From Bacteroidetes bacterium RIFCSPLOWO2_12_FULL_37_12 (lineage in GTDB: Bacteria; Bacteroidota; Bacteroidia; 2-12-FULL-37-12), in NCBI GenBank assembly GCA_001769655.1, contig MEPC01000023.1, forward strand, positions 124,001 through 188,000: a stretch of DNA of 64,000 bases. Direction: 5' to 3'. Shown piece after piece: positions 26,549 to 35,818 of this stretch (positions within the stretch are counted from its first letter, which is position 1; every line of letters starts with the position of its first letter). The notes under the pieces are model-generated. The model was not told the origin of the DNA, did not search any database, and saw only the letters and a program-made list of their open reading frames with translations. A program made the position numbers and the translations under genes.

Positions 26549-27184
26549 TCAATCTTCATCTTCCTTTTTTCGCTTGAATTTGCCTTCAGAAACTGCTTGA
26601 ATAAACTTAACCCAGGCAAAAGGATTCAATAACGGATTCATGATAACTTCATTTTTATGCGACACTTTTTCAAACTGATAAGCTGACCATGTTTTGTAGT
26701 TTTCCGAACCGTCCATGGCATATTCGTTGAAAAGTTTTTTTAAAATTTTCTGAGAATAATTTTTTTCGAAATTATCGTATGTTTCTCTTGGCAATTGCAA
26801 TGCAAGAAAAGCTTGTACAAACTTATCCTTAGGAGGTAAAGGTGAAATTATTACTTCCTGTAATTGTGTGACATCCTGTTCTAATTCTACAAAAAGAGCA
26901 TGGCTTTGGTTTATATTCCCCGTTGGGATTATGGTTTTTTGTGTTTTAAAACCAACGCAGGAGATAAAAACAGTATCTCCCTCGAGTACCACAAACGAAA
27001 AAAATCCAAAACGGTCGGTAGTACCTCCCCTGTAAGCTTGACGGATAGAAAGATTTACATTTGGTATTCCATACAAACTATCACCCGTAACTACCAATCC
27101 GGAGAATTGGATAGGGCGAGGTTGTCCAAAAAGAATTAGAAAAGGATAAAAAAGGATGATAAATATGATAAGTATTTTTTGCAT
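26549..27184 (-). CDS. secreted carboxypeptidase-regulatory-like domain protein
   Basis: About 211 residues. The ATG at 27184 overlaps the stop of the upstream prenyltransferase as TGATG, so the two are coupled. A signal peptide (IIFIILFYPFLILFGQ) is followed by one transthyretin-like beta-sandwich: FSGLVVTGDSLYGIPNVNLSI, GGTTDRFGFFSFVVLEGDTVFISCVGFKTQ. The C-terminal half is helical and charged. Such domains occur alone or in front of TonB receptors and usually bind at the outer membrane; here no barrel follows. Confidence 0.85.
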   Translation of the reverse strand: MQKILIIFIILFYPFLILFGQPRPIQFSGLVVTGDSLYGIPNVNLSIRQAYRGGTTDRFGFFSFVVLEGDTVFISCVGFKTQKTIIPTGNINQSHALFVELEQDVTQLQEVIISPLPPKDKFVQAFLALQLPRETYDNFEKNYSQKILKKLFNEYAMDGSENYKTWSAYQFEKVSHKNEVIMNPLLNPFAWVKFIQAVSEGKFKRKKEDED

Positions 27185-28086
27185 CAAAACGAAATAAAAA
27201 TATCGAATATCAAGAAAACAACCAGACAGATACTAGCTATCCCATTAGTAGTAAAAAAAGCTACGTTAACGTGGCTTAAGTCATTTGGTTTTACAAGGGT
27301 ATGCTGGTAGAAAAGCATACTGATAAAAATTAATGTCCCTAACCAATAAATAACTCCATAACCTGAATAATATCCTGCTGTAATAAGGAAAAAGGAAGTA
27401 AGCAAATGTAAAATCCTGGAAATTAACAATGCTTTGTGGATACCAAATTTTGAGGGGATAGAATAAAGCCCTTCTTTTCGATCAAACTCAGTATCCTGCA
27501 ATGAATAAATAATATCGAAACCCGATACCCAGCATAGAATTGCTACAGAGTAGTTAATGATTATTAAAAAGTTAACATCAAATTTTCCGGTAAAAGCAAT
27601 ATATGCGCCTATCGGTGAAAGGGATAGACCTAAACCGAGAATGAAATGACTTAGCCAGGTAAAACGTTTTGTAAAGCTATATCCTAAAATAATCAGTAAA
27701 GCCACCGGTGAAAGGTAAAAACAAAGTGAATTAATCCACAAAGCAGATAGACAAAAACCAATGGAGGTGATAATCACAAAATAAACTGCCGATGAAACAG
27801 AAATTTTTCCGGATGGTATTTCACGGATTTGTGTTCTGGAATTTTTACGGTCAATTTCTTTATCCGCAAGCCGGTTGAATCCCATGGCGGCACTTCGGGC
27901 AAATACCATGCATGCTATAACTTTAAAGAGGATAAAAATAATTTCAGTGGGCTCTGTTTTTATAGTTTTTGCATTCAGCCAGATGGCTGTGATAAATCCG
28001 ATTAACGCAAAAGGTAATGCAAATACAGAGTGACTGAATTTAATAAAAGACAGATATTTTTGGATCCCAAGTAATATGCGGAACAC
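27184..28086 (-). CDS. mqnP: UbiA-family prenyltransferase, MqnP-like (menaquinone pathway)
   Basis: About 300 residues from the GTG at 28086. A TTG at 28200 would add an unrelated hydrophobic extension and would overlap a plus-strand promoter box, so I reject it. The two Asp-rich metal/diphosphate sites are NRLADKEIDRKNSRTQIREI and DIIYSLQDTEFDRKEGLY, within about eight transmembrane helices. HSVFALPFALIGF near the start fits the 'UbiA-like' group found in bacteria that make menaquinone by the futalosine route, where the enzyme prenylates a futalosine-pathway intermediate. In the inner membrane. The exact substrate is inferred from the family. Confidence 0.85.
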   Translation of the reverse strand: MFRILLGIQKYLSFIKFSHSVFALPFALIGFITAIWLNAKTIKTEPTEIIFILFKVIACMVFARSAAMGFNRLADKEIDRKNSRTQIREIPSGKISVSSAVYFVIITSIGFCLSALWINSLCFYLSPVALLIILGYSFTKRFTWLSHFILGLGLSLSPIGAYIAFTGKFDVNFLIIINYSVAILCWVSGFDIIYSLQDTEFDRKEGLYSIPSKFGIHKALLISRILHLLTSFFLITAGYYSGYGVIYWLGTLIFISMLFYQHTLVKPNDLSHVNVAFFTTNGIASICLVVFLIFDIFISF

Positions 28087-28148
28087 GGTTTTAGCTTCTT
28101 GAAAATTACGAAAGATACGGATTTTGAGGATATATTTCTCAAATGTTA

Positions 28149-28156
28149 TATATTTG
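28149..28156 (+). promoter_or_regulatory. -7 box before the DUF2442 remnant
   Basis: TATATTTG matches TAnnTTTG, with a TTTG at 28123-28126 (22-base gap). A transcript would start near 28162, before the GTG at 28185. Confidence 0.45.
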
Positions 28157-28184
28157 CATTGGAAAGAGAAACAAAAAAAACTCT

Positions 28185-28437
28185 GTGAAACTAGTAACAA
28201 TTACTAATACTAAGTACAGGAAAGAATTTAAAATATTCTTAAAATTTAATGATTGGGTGACCGGAATGGTTGACCTAAAAAATCATTTGGATGGAGAAAT
28301 CTTTAAGCCATTAAAAAATCAGGATTATTTTTAAAAAATTTTCACTAGACTCATGGACAATAGGTTGGGAAAATGGAGCTGATTTTTCACCCGAATTTTT
28401 ATACACATTGATAAAAAAAAATAGAGACGCACTATAG
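28185..28437 (+). pseudogene. frameshifted DUF2442 gene
   Basis: From the GTG at 28185 the frame reads a DUF2442 start (KLVTITNTKYRKEFKIFLKF, then WVTGMVDLKNHLDGEIFKPL and NQDYF) and hits TAA at 28332-28334. Removing one T from the T5 run at 28328-28332 lets the frame continue as KKFSLDSWTIGWENGADFSP EFLY to a TAG at 28435-28437, which is the normal C-terminal half of the family. So one complete DUF2442 gene is split by a single base, as a mutation, a +1 shift at TTT-TAA or a sequencing error. No DUF4160 partner is next to it. Confidence 0.78.
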
Positions 28438-28447
28438 TACGTCTCTA
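28422..28447. repeat. near-palindrome TAGAGACG...CGTCTCTA
   Basis: TAGAGACG at 28422-28429 and CGTCTCTA at 28440-28447 flank a partly palindromic centre. The left arm overlaps the last codons of the DUF2442 remnant. Hairpins of this form are common intergenic repeats in this phylum. Confidence 0.75.
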
Positions 28448-28465
28448 CAATATTCTAAAACCCCA

Positions 28466-29347
28466 ATGCCAAGACCTTTCCCCGAATCCGACCTGATTCT
28501 GAATTCACGAGGAAGCATTTATCACCTTGATTTGCGACCGGAAGAAATAGCTGATATTATTCTAGTGGGTGGAGATCCCGGAAGGATAAAAAAAATCTCC
28601 CGTTTTTTTGACCGCATTGAATTTAAAAATCAAAAAAGAGAATTTGTAACCCATACAGGTTATTACAAAGGGAAAAGGATTACCGCCCTTTCCACCGGAA
28701 TAGGACCCGACAATATTGATATTGTTTTTAATGAACTCGATGCGCTTGCAAACATTGACCTTCAAAAAAGAATACCCAAGCCCAATCATAAAACATTGAA
28801 AATAATCCGGATTGGAACTTCCGGCTCATTACAGGAAAATATACCTCCCGATTCTTTTGTATTCTCCACTCATGGCATTGGGCAGGATGGGCTATTGAAT
28901 TTTTATAAAATAAAATATAATGGAAATGAGAAATCACTTTGCAACGCATTTATTAAACAATTTCCAACAAAAGGTATTTTTGCGAGACCTTATGCTGTTG
29001 AAGCAACACTGGATGGAACGTCCTTTCTTTCTAACGGATTTATACCCGGTATCACAGTAACGTGTGGTGGATTCTACGGACCTCAGGGAAGAATACTCCG
29101 TTATCAACTTACCCTGGTAGATTTTATAAAGAAGATGAATGGTTTCAATTGGCGAGATCATAAAATTACTAATTTTGAAATGGAGACATCAGCCATGTAT
29201 GGATTAGGTAAAATTTTAGGTCACAAGACGTGTACTGTAACAGCGATTGTTGCCAACCGTATTTCGGGAGAAGTTACTAAAAATGGATCAAAGGCAATGG
29301 ATGAGTTAATTTATAGAGTGCTTGAAAATGTGAAAGATTTAAGTTAA
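28466..29347 (+). CDS. nucleoside phosphorylase (uridine phosphorylase-like)
   Basis: 293 residues. It belongs to the PNP/UDP phosphorylase superfamily: VGGDPGRIKKISRFFD (phosphate site), TGIGPDNIDIVFNELDALA, IIRIGTSGSLQENI, FVFSTHGIGQDG, ITVTCGGFYGPQGR and NFEMETSAMYGLGKILG (ribose-binding Glu-Met-Glu). It cleaves a nucleoside with phosphate to give ribose 1-phosphate; the uridine preference is inferred from overall resemblance. It lies 92 bases upstream of a CoA-binding protein gene on the same strand. Confidence 0.92.
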   Translation: MPRPFPESDLILNSRGSIYHLDLRPEEIADIILVGGDPGRIKKISRFFDRIEFKNQKREFVTHTGYYKGKRITALSTGIGPDNIDIVFNELDALANIDLQKRIPKPNHKTLKIIRIGTSGSLQENIPPDSFVFSTHGIGQDGLLNFYKIKYNGNEKSLCNAFIKQFPTKGIFARPYAVEATLDGTSFLSNGFIPGITVTCGGFYGPQGRILRYQLTLVDFIKKMNGFNWRDHKITNFEMETSAMYGLGKILGHKTCTVTAIVANRISGEVTKNGSKAMDELIYRVLENVKDLS

Positions 29348-29439
29348 TTGTGCTGATGTGAAAAAGCCTGAACTAAAAAGTAAATTAAAAATGAATAACA
29401 CTTAACACAAAACATATAACACTTAATGTATAATAAATA

Positions 29440-29796
29440 ATGAAAACAGTTGTCATTGGGGCATCTCCTAACCCTTCGCGCACTTCCTATCTGGCGGTGG
29501 AAAAATTGAACCATGCACGTCATGAAGTAATCCCAGTCGGCATACGGGATGGAATGATAGGAACACATAAAATTATTACCGGAAAACCCGTGGTAAAGGA
29601 TGTCCATACAGTAACTTTGTATATAGGACCTTCAAACCAGCCGGAGTGGTACGATTATATTTTTTCTTTAACACCAAAGCGGATTATTTTCAATCCCGGC
29701 ACAGAAAATCCCGATTTATTACAACGTGCAAAAGACAAAGGCATTGAGGCAGTTGAGTTCTGTACCTTAGTCCTTCTTTCTACCGGGCAGTTTTAG
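29440..29796 (+). CDS. CoA-binding domain protein (YccU-like)
   Basis: 118 residues forming a single Rossmann-type CoA-binding domain: KTVVIGASPNPSRTSYLAVEKL, HEVIPVGIR, VHTVTLYIGPSNQPEWYDYI and IIFNPGTENPDLLQRAKDKGIEAVEFCTLVLL. No catalytic partner domain is present. Small proteins of this type bind CoA or a related nucleotide, but their role is not known. The stop is followed at once by a 9-bp tandem array shared with the convergent prmC gene. Confidence 0.9.
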   Translation: MKTVVIGASPNPSRTSYLAVEKLNHARHEVIPVGIRDGMIGTHKIITGKPVVKDVHTVTLYIGPSNQPEWYDYIFSLTPKRIIFNPGTENPDLLQRAKDKGIEAVEFCTLVLLSTGQF

Positions 29797-29876
29797 AAGG
29801 TATAGAGGTATAGACCCTATACCCCTTACCCCTATTCCCCTATACCCCTTATACCCCTATACCCCTCCCCAATACC
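29797..29876. repeat. 9-bp tandem array (TATACCCCT), overlapping the prmC 3' end
   Basis: TATAGAGG, TATAGACC and TATACCCCT/ATTCCCCT units between the convergent CoA-binding and prmC genes. The array runs into prmC, so its last residues (GRGIGV) are encoded by the repeat. Confidence 0.8.
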
Positions 29877-30787
29877 CTGTTCCCTTTTTCTTTCAGTATT
29901 ATTATAAATCTTTCTTTTCCGTTCATATCTTTAACTACCCGGAGCTGTTTGAATCCCAAGCTATTTGCTTTATCTATGATTTCATTTTTCAGCATAGGAT
30001 TTATTTCAAAAAAAATGCTTCCTTCGGTTGCTAAATGTTTTTTCGAGAATTCAAGGATTTTATGATAGAAAATGATTGGGTCTTTATCGGGGGCAAATAA
30101 TGCCTTTTCAGGTTCGTACTCCAACACATTCTTATGCATGTCTTTTTTTTGTGAAGATAATACGTAAGGCGGGTTACTTACTATGATGTGAAACTTCTGC
30201 TTATATAATGGATGATTTTTTTTTAATATATCAACCCGTTTAAAAAGTATGCGAGATTTTAATAAGTGTGAATTTTTTATGGCTACCTTCAACGCTTGCC
30301 GGGAAATATCAACGGCTGTTACATGACTCTTAGGTAATTTCTTTTTTAAAGCAATAGCTATGCAACCTGAGCCGGTACCAATATCCAGAATATTTACACG
30401 ATTTCTTTTTTCTTGCACGTCTTTAATGATCATTTCTACAAGTTCCTCTGTTTCCTGCCTGGGTATTAAAGCATGCTTGTTTACAAACAAAGAAATTCCG
30501 CAAAATTCCGTTTGTCTCAGAATATATTGAATGGGTTCGTTTTTTTTTAATCGGTTTATAATGGTTTTAATTTCCGGTAGCTTATTTGCGTCAATAGATT
30601 CGTGTTTATGAAATATATATTCTATATTTGAAAAATTTAATACTGATTTAAGCACAATAAAAAAAATAGATTTAATTTCTCTCTCCGGATAAATGTCTCT
30701 GAGTTTTTCTAAAAATTCATGATGAATTTTATGAAGGGTATATTTTTTTGTTTTTGAAATCAATTTTATATGGTTCCTTTGACACAA
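29849..30787 (-). CDS. prmC: peptide chain release factor N5-glutamine methyltransferase
   Basis: 312 residues. PrmC methylates the Gln of the GGQ motif of release factors. Visible: an N-terminal helical domain with QYILRQTEFCGISLFVNKHALIPRQETEELVE, the SAM motif ILDIGTGSGCIAIALKKKLP, AVDISRQAL, and the catalytic NPPYV in IIVSNPPYV. The C-terminus extends a few residues into a 9-bp tandem array, so its length may vary between strains. It diverges from ribD across a hairpin element. Confidence 0.95.
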   Translation of the reverse strand: MCQRNHIKLISKTKKYTLHKIHHEFLEKLRDIYPEREIKSIFFIVLKSVLNFSNIEYIFHKHESIDANKLPEIKTIINRLKKNEPIQYILRQTEFCGISLFVNKHALIPRQETEELVEMIIKDVQEKRNRVNILDIGTGSGCIAIALKKKLPKSHVTAVDISRQALKVAIKNSHLLKSRILFKRVDILKKNHPLYKQKFHIIVSNPPYVLSSQKKDMHKNVLEYEPEKALFAPDKDPIIFYHKILEFSKKHLATEGSIFFEINPMLKNEIIDKANSLGFKQLRVVKDMNGKERFIIILKEKGNRVLGRGIGV

Positions 30788-30812
30788 ATTAACACAATTT
30801 AAATTTTATTTT

Positions 30813-30919
30813 AACTGTTCAGTCCAAGATGAAAAAATACAATTTAGCCACAGATTACACGGATTAATGTTACAAAAAATCTTAATATCATTTTTAATCC
30901 GTGTAATCTGTGGCTAAAA
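30813..30919 (-). repeat. 107-bp hairpin element, copy A
   Basis: Arms TTAGCCACAGATTACACGGA and TCCGTGTAATCTGTGGCTAA with a partly conserved loop and a one-sided tail (CTGAACAGTT...). In reverse orientation compared with copies B and C. It sits in the divergent prmC/ribD promoter region. Copies A and B are almost identical. Confidence 0.85.
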
Positions 30920-30979
30920 TTTTTTTTCTTTTTCAATTTATGGTTTAATTGCGTAGGTACTGAGCATTAACGAATTAAT

Positions 30980-32017
30980 ATGAATTCCCAGCACGAAAAA
31001 TACATACACAGGGCATTGGAGTTAGCCGAACGGGGAAGGAATAAAGTGCTTCCCAATCCCAAAGTAGGGTGTGTGATAGTATATGAAGACCGCATAATAG
31101 CAGAAGGATGGCATGAATTTTTTGGAGGTTTTCATGCTGAAAGAAATGCAATTGATCAATGTTTCACACCCTCTTTTTTACCGAAATCCACCCTGTATGT
31201 AAACCTTGAGCCTTGTTGTCATACAGGAAAAACTCCTCCCTGTACCGATTTAATCATTCAATCAGGTATAAAGAAAGTGGTGATAGGATGCATAGACCCT
31301 TTTGATAAGGTAAAAGGTAAAGGAATAAAACAATTAAAAGCGCATGGAGTAGAGGTAATTACAGGAATTTGTGAGCGGGAATGTTGGCTAATGAATAGCC
31401 CATTTTTTACATCGGTGGAAAAAAAACGACCTTGGGTAATTTTAAAATGGGCTGAGTCATCAAATAAAATTATGGCACTATATGGTAAGCAAAAATGGAT
31501 TAGCAACAAACTCTCTCAACAGATTGCCCATAAATTCAGAGCAGAATCAAAAGTAGTGTTAGTAGGTTCAGAAACCATTAGAATTGATAACCCATTATTA
31601 ACTGTACGTCACTGGGAGGGTACCAACCCAATCCGGGCAATTATTGACAGAAATTTGAAATTAAAGGAAGATTTCCATATTTTTGACCATAATCAGCGGA
31701 CATGGGTTTATAATTTCAAAAGAAATGAATCTAAAAGCACTATAAACTGGATTAAGCTAAGCGAGAAAAAACCCCTTTTGGATCAGATGCTTTCTGATAT
31801 GAATTTAAAGCAGATTAGTACTCTGCTTGTGGAAGGCGGACCCCGGTTGCTCAGCCATTTTATTGACAAAAATTATTTTGATGAAATAAGAATTTTTAGA
31901 AGTAATGACCGTATTGAGAAAGGAATTAAATCTCCGGAATTTAATGCGAAGGAATATGACCGGAAAAAAATAGGTAGTGACACGCTGTATTGTTTTTTTA
32001 ATGAAAATGTTTCATAA
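30980..32017 (+). CDS. ribD: bifunctional riboflavin deaminase/reductase
   Basis: 345 residues. The N-terminal deaminase domain has H52-A-E54 (GFHAERNA) and PCCHTGKTPPC with C79 and C88 as zinc ligands; the C-terminal half has the reductase features VLVGSETIRIDNPLLTVR and LLVEGGPRLLSHFI. It performs the second and third steps of riboflavin synthesis. The last bases overlap the open frame of the next gene, but the likely start of that gene (32001) still gives a 17-base overlap. One GTGWCAC word lies near the 3' end (31977). Confidence 0.96.
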   Translation: MNSQHEKYIHRALELAERGRNKVLPNPKVGCVIVYEDRIIAEGWHEFFGGFHAERNAIDQCFTPSFLPKSTLYVNLEPCCHTGKTPPCTDLIIQSGIKKVVIGCIDPFDKVKGKGIKQLKAHGVEVITGICERECWLMNSPFFTSVEKKRPWVILKWAESSNKIMALYGKQKWISNKLSQQIAHKFRAESKVVLVGSETIRIDNPLLTVRHWEGTNPIRAIIDRNLKLKEDFHIFDHNQRTWVYNFKRNESKSTINWIKLSEKKPLLDQMLSDMNLKQISTLLVEGGPRLLSHFIDKNYFDEIRIFRSNDRIEKGIKSPEFNAKEYDRKKIGSDTLYCFFNENVS

Positions 32018-33146
32018 AAAAAGGTTACTGTTTTTTTATCTGATATTGCTATGGGTTCATCCATTCAGCACTGCTCAAATATTTCAATATAATGAAAAAA
32101 CAGAAACTATTGAATCCATACGTTCATCTATTGATAAATTATATAACCAGGATTTTGCAGGCGCAACCCGGGGCTTCCAGTTTATCAAAAATAAATTTCC
32201 AGAAAATCCAGCTTATTGGCTTGCAATGGGTATTTCATTGTATTGGAAAATGATGCCGGATCAGGATGATTCAGAGGGCATTTTATTGTTCCATAATTTT
32301 ATGGATACAGTTATTTACAAAGCGAAATTAAATTTACAGAAAGAACCAAATGATATAGAAAATTTATTTTACATCACTGCCGCGCATGGTTTCAAAGCCG
32401 GAAAATATTCAGAGGAGAATCAGTTGTTTCTGGCTGTCAAACAAGCCGAAAGAGCATATTTCTATCTTAAAAAAGGAATATTTCCTTCCACCCGAAACAT
32501 AGAATTTCTTTTCCCAAGTGGATTATATAATTATTTTGCCGTTAAATTTCCAGAGATACAACCCCTGGCAAAACCATTAATGATTTTTTTTCCCGATGGA
32601 GATAAATATAAAGGCATCAGCGAAATTAAATTGGCTACGGAAAATGCGCTCTTCACACGCGCTGAAGCCGAAGTTTATCTGATGAGAATTTTTTTACGAA
32701 ATGAAAACAATCCAGCAGAAGCGTTGCATTATGCCCGGATTCTTACAGCACGATATCCCCGTAATCTCTATTTTGCTTCCTATTGCAGTGAAGCGCTCCT
32801 ATATTTGCAACGATTTAAAGAAGCTCAGCAAATAATCAATAAACTTATGAAAGATGACAAACCCTATTATAAAGCCATTGGTCTTTTACAAGCCGGTTAT
32901 TTAGCTGAAAAAGGAACACGCAATCTCTCTGTGGCAAAAAATAATTATCTGAATGCTATTTCTGCTTCCAAAGGCAGGAGAACGGAAAGTAAAAGAATAA
33001 TGGGACTTGCCTATTCCGGGTTAGCCCGGTGTGCCATCTCCGATAATCAACCCAAAAAAGCAAGAGAATTTTATAAAAAAGCGCTTGATTATCTTGACTA
33101 CGATCATTTTCGAATTGAGGCAATATTATTTCTTAAAGGAACATGA
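32001..33146 (+). CDS. secreted tetratricopeptide repeat protein
   Basis: About 381 residues from the ATG at 32001; 32007 is an alternative, and the upstream GTG at 31977 lies well within ribD. A signal peptide (LLFFYLILLWVHPFSTAQ) is followed by TPR-like helical pairs (ATRGFQFIKNKFPENPAYWLAMG, AEALHYARILTARYPRNLYF, AREFYKKALDYLDYDHF). The family is a Bacteroidota-wide uncharacterised periplasmic TPR group. Overlapping translation with ribD suggests one transcript. Function unknown. Confidence 0.85.
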   Translation: MKMFHKKRLLFFYLILLWVHPFSTAQIFQYNEKTETIESIRSSIDKLYNQDFAGATRGFQFIKNKFPENPAYWLAMGISLYWKMMPDQDDSEGILLFHNFMDTVIYKAKLNLQKEPNDIENLFYITAAHGFKAGKYSEENQLFLAVKQAERAYFYLKKGIFPSTRNIEFLFPSGLYNYFAVKFPEIQPLAKPLMIFFPDGDKYKGISEIKLATENALFTRAEAEVYLMRIFLRNENNPAEALHYARILTARYPRNLYFASYCSEALLYLQRFKEAQQIINKLMKDDKPYYKAIGLLQAGYLAEKGTRNLSVAKNNYLNAISASKGRRTESKRIMGLAYSGLARCAISDNQPKKAREFYKKALDYLDYDHFRIEAILFLKGT

Positions 33147-33195
33147 TTAAATAGAAAATAGTAAATAGTAAATATCAAATAGAAAATATCAAAAG
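33147..33195. repeat. short-period array (AATAGAAAATA/AATATCAAATA type)
   Basis: Degenerate 8-10 base units of AAATAGAAAATAGTAAATATC fill the space before hutU. Confidence 0.5.
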
Positions 33196-33202
33196 CCCAA
33201 CT

Positions 33203-34849
33203 ATGCTCATCCCCCAAACTCCTACCGGAAATAAAATTACCTGCAAAGGTTGGATTCAGGAAGCGGCACTGAGAATGCTTCATAATAATATCAATCCACA
33301 GGTTGCGGAGAAACCGGAGGAGCTGATTGTTTATGGTGGCACCGGTAAAGCGGCACGTAACTGGGACGCTTTTCATTTGATAGTAAAAGCCCTAAAAGAT
33401 CTGGAAAATGATGAAACACTTCTTATTCAATCGGGAAAACCTATCGGTATTCTCCAAACTCATGCCAACGCTCCCCGTGTTATTATTTCCAATTCCATGC
33501 TTGTACCCAAATGGGCAACCTGGGATCATTTCCGGAAACTCGAAGCTAAGGGATTAATTATGTATGGACAAATGACGGCAGGTTCCTGGATTTATATAGG
33601 TTCTCAGGGTATTGTACAGGGAACGTATGAAACATTCATGGCAATTGCCAACAAACATTTTAATGGAACATTGAAAGGAACACTTAGTGTCACTGCGGGC
33701 TTAGGCGGAATGGGCGGCGCTCAGCCACTTGCAATTACTATGAATGAAGGAGTTTGTCTTGCGGCTGAAATGGAAGAATGGAGAGCGGAGAAACGTCTTC
33801 AAACCCGCTATCTTGATAAAATAACAATAAATATTGACGAAGGTATTGATTGGGCTTTACAATTTAAACAAAAAGGGTCAGCTGTTTCCATAGCTATAAT
33901 TTGCAATGCTGTAGATCTACTCAAAAGATTGTTGGAAAGAAATATTACACCCGAAATTCTCACAGACCAAACTTCTGCCCATGATGAATTAAATGGATAT
34001 TTTCCTTCAGGCATGAACGTGGAGTCAGCAAAAATATTGCGTGACACAAACCCAAAAGAATATATAGAAAAATCTAAAGACACCATGGCGCTCCATGTCA
34101 CACAAATGCTTGAATTGCAGAAAAGAGGAGCAATTACTTTTGATTATGGAAATAATATCAGGGGGCAAGCTCTTGAAAGAGGAGTTAAAAACGCTTTTGA
34201 CTTTCCGGGTTTTGTTCCTGCTTATGTAAGACCGCTTTTCTGTGAAGGCAAAGGACCCTTTCGTTGGGTAGCGCTTTCCGGTGATCCCAAAGATATTTAT
34301 GAAACAGACAAAAAAATTCTTGAACTGTTTCCCCATAACAAAGGATTAGCCAGATGGATTCATGTTGCACAAGAGCGAATTTCTTTTCAGGGACTTCCTG
34401 CAAGAATTTGTTGGTTGGGATTGGGGGAAAGAGATAAAGCAGGGTTGGCTTTTAATCAATTAGTCAGAGAAGGAAAAGTAAAAGGTCCCATTGTTATTGG
34501 TAGAGATCACTTAGATACCGGATCTGTAGCATCTCCCAATCGCGAAACGGAAGGAATGTTGGATGGTTCTGATGCCATTGCGGATTGGCCAATATTAAAT
34601 GCACTTATCAATACTGCCGGGGGTGCAAGCTGGGTATCTGTGCATCATGGAGGAGGAGTTGGTATTGGATACTCTATTCATGCCGGCGTTGTTATTGTTT
34701 GTGACGGAACCAAAGAGGCAGATGATCGAATTGCCAGAGTATTGTTTAATGACCCCGCAACCGGAATATTTCGCCACGCTGATGCCGGATATGATATTGC
34801 TAAAGACACTGCGCGTAAATTCCGCTTGGATTTGCGCGAACGATTGTAA
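33203..34849 (+). CDS. hutU: urocanate hydratase
   Basis: 548 residues, the usual urocanase length. It converts urocanate to imidazolone propionate in histidine breakdown, using tightly bound NAD+. Key stretches: [75 protein letters not shown], and the active-site region [20 protein letters not shown]. Its C-terminal half has [19 protein letters not shown]. No other hut gene is in the window; the neighbours are an alpha/beta hydrolase and a spermidine synthase-like protein on the same strand. Confidence 0.97.
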   Translation: MLIPQTPTGNKITCKGWIQEAALRMLHNNINPQVAEKPEELIVYGGTGKAARNWDAFHLIVKALKDLENDETLLIQSGKPIGILQTHANAPRVIISNSMLVPKWATWDHFRKLEAKGLIMYGQMTAGSWIYIGSQGIVQGTYETFMAIANKHFNGTLKGTLSVTAGLGGMGGAQPLAITMNEGVCLAAEMEEWRAEKRLQTRYLDKITINIDEGIDWALQFKQKGSAVSIAIICNAVDLLKRLLERNITPEILTDQTSAHDELNGYFPSGMNVESAKILRDTNPKEYIEKSKDTMALHVTQMLELQKRGAITFDYGNNIRGQALERGVKNAFDFPGFVPAYVRPLFCEGKGPFRWVALSGDPKDIYETDKKILELFPHNKGLARWIHVAQERISFQGLPARICWLGLGERDKAGLAFNQLVREGKVKGPIVIGRDHLDTGSVASPNRETEGMLDGSDAIADWPILNALINTAGGASWVSVHHGGGVGIGYSIHAGVVIVCDGTKEADDRIARVLFNDPATGIFRHADAGYDIAKDTARKFRLDLRERL

Positions 34850-34860
34850 TTCAATAAAAA

Positions 34861-35796
34861 ATGTTCCGCCGCTTCCGCTCCTACAAAAAAACAATTCCCA
34901 TTTCGGGTGATAAAACGATTTCGTGCTGTTTTACCAATGACAAACCGAATCTGGAGACCATTGTTTTATTAAATGGTTCGGTATTTCATCTTCATCAATG
35001 GGATTATTTTATCCGGTTTGGTTTTTTTATGAACAAGGATTTTAATTATCGCCTGTTGAGATACGATTATCCCGGTACAGGAAATTCACTGACCTTCAAC
35101 CCAAGGTGGGAAATCTGGGAATGTGCTGATGACCTGAACCGGTTATTGACAGAAAATAAAATTGATAAAGTACATTTATATGGAATCAGTAAAGGAACCT
35201 TAGTGGCACAGGCATTCGCACTTAAATACCCCGAAAAAGTTATATCCATTGCCGGCTGGGGTTGGTTTAATCTCTGCTACTCACGCTTGATTGATTTAAA
35301 GACAGTAAACGAAAAACGAATCCGTCTTCTTGAATTGATGAAGGACTATTGGATTTTACCACTCGACAAAGAAATATACAAAAAACTCTGGCGGTTGACT
35401 CTCAGTAAGATGATTTTTAAAAGATACCAAAGGGAATTAAACATCATTCACCGAATAGTGGCATTTTACATTAAACGTTTGTTTTACCGAATTATTCATC
35501 CTACCCCAATTAAAATAATTCATGATTGGTTTTGGTATGCATTGCACGGATTGCCTAAAGAAAGATCGCGGTTCAGGAGAATGTTTAAAAGGATTTATCA
35601 TTTACCTGTTCTTATTCAACATTCTGAAAATGATGAAACACTTCCCGTGAATATGTCAAAAGAACTGTGCCAGTTGATTCCGCAGGCAAAACTATCATTG
35701 TATGGCGGTTTTTATACACATATCTCTGTTATGTTTCATCCCCTTCAATCACGGAAAATAGCAGGGGAGTATTTGAAATTCCTGAAGCATTTGTAA
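34861..35796 (+). CDS. alpha/beta-fold hydrolase
   Basis: 311 residues, starting 11 bases after hutU. Nucleophile elbow LYGISKGTL with S110; the acid residue is probably in QHSENDETLPV and the His in FYTHISVM. The cap is unusually large and basic (about residues 145-235, RLTLSKMIFKRYQRELNIIH). No signal peptide. Substrate unknown; possibly an ester or amide. Its tight spacing to hutU and to the next gene suggests a shared transcript. Confidence 0.85.
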   Translation: MFRRFRSYKKTIPISGDKTISCCFTNDKPNLETIVLLNGSVFHLHQWDYFIRFGFFMNKDFNYRLLRYDYPGTGNSLTFNPRWEIWECADDLNRLLTENKIDKVHLYGISKGTLVAQAFALKYPEKVISIAGWGWFNLCYSRLIDLKTVNEKRIRLLELMKDYWILPLDKEIYKKLWRLTLSKMIFKRYQRELNIIHRIVAFYIKRLFYRIIHPTPIKIIHDWFWYALHGLPKERSRFRRMFKRIYHLPVLIQHSENDETLPVNMSKELCQLIPQAKLSLYGGFYTHISVMFHPLQSRKIAGEYLKFLKHL

Positions 35797-35818
35797 ATCT
35801 GGAAAATTCTGAGAATAT

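Noticed and set aside
30920-30979. FMN riboswitch before ribD
   Set aside because: The space is only 60 bases and lacks the conserved riboswitch core.
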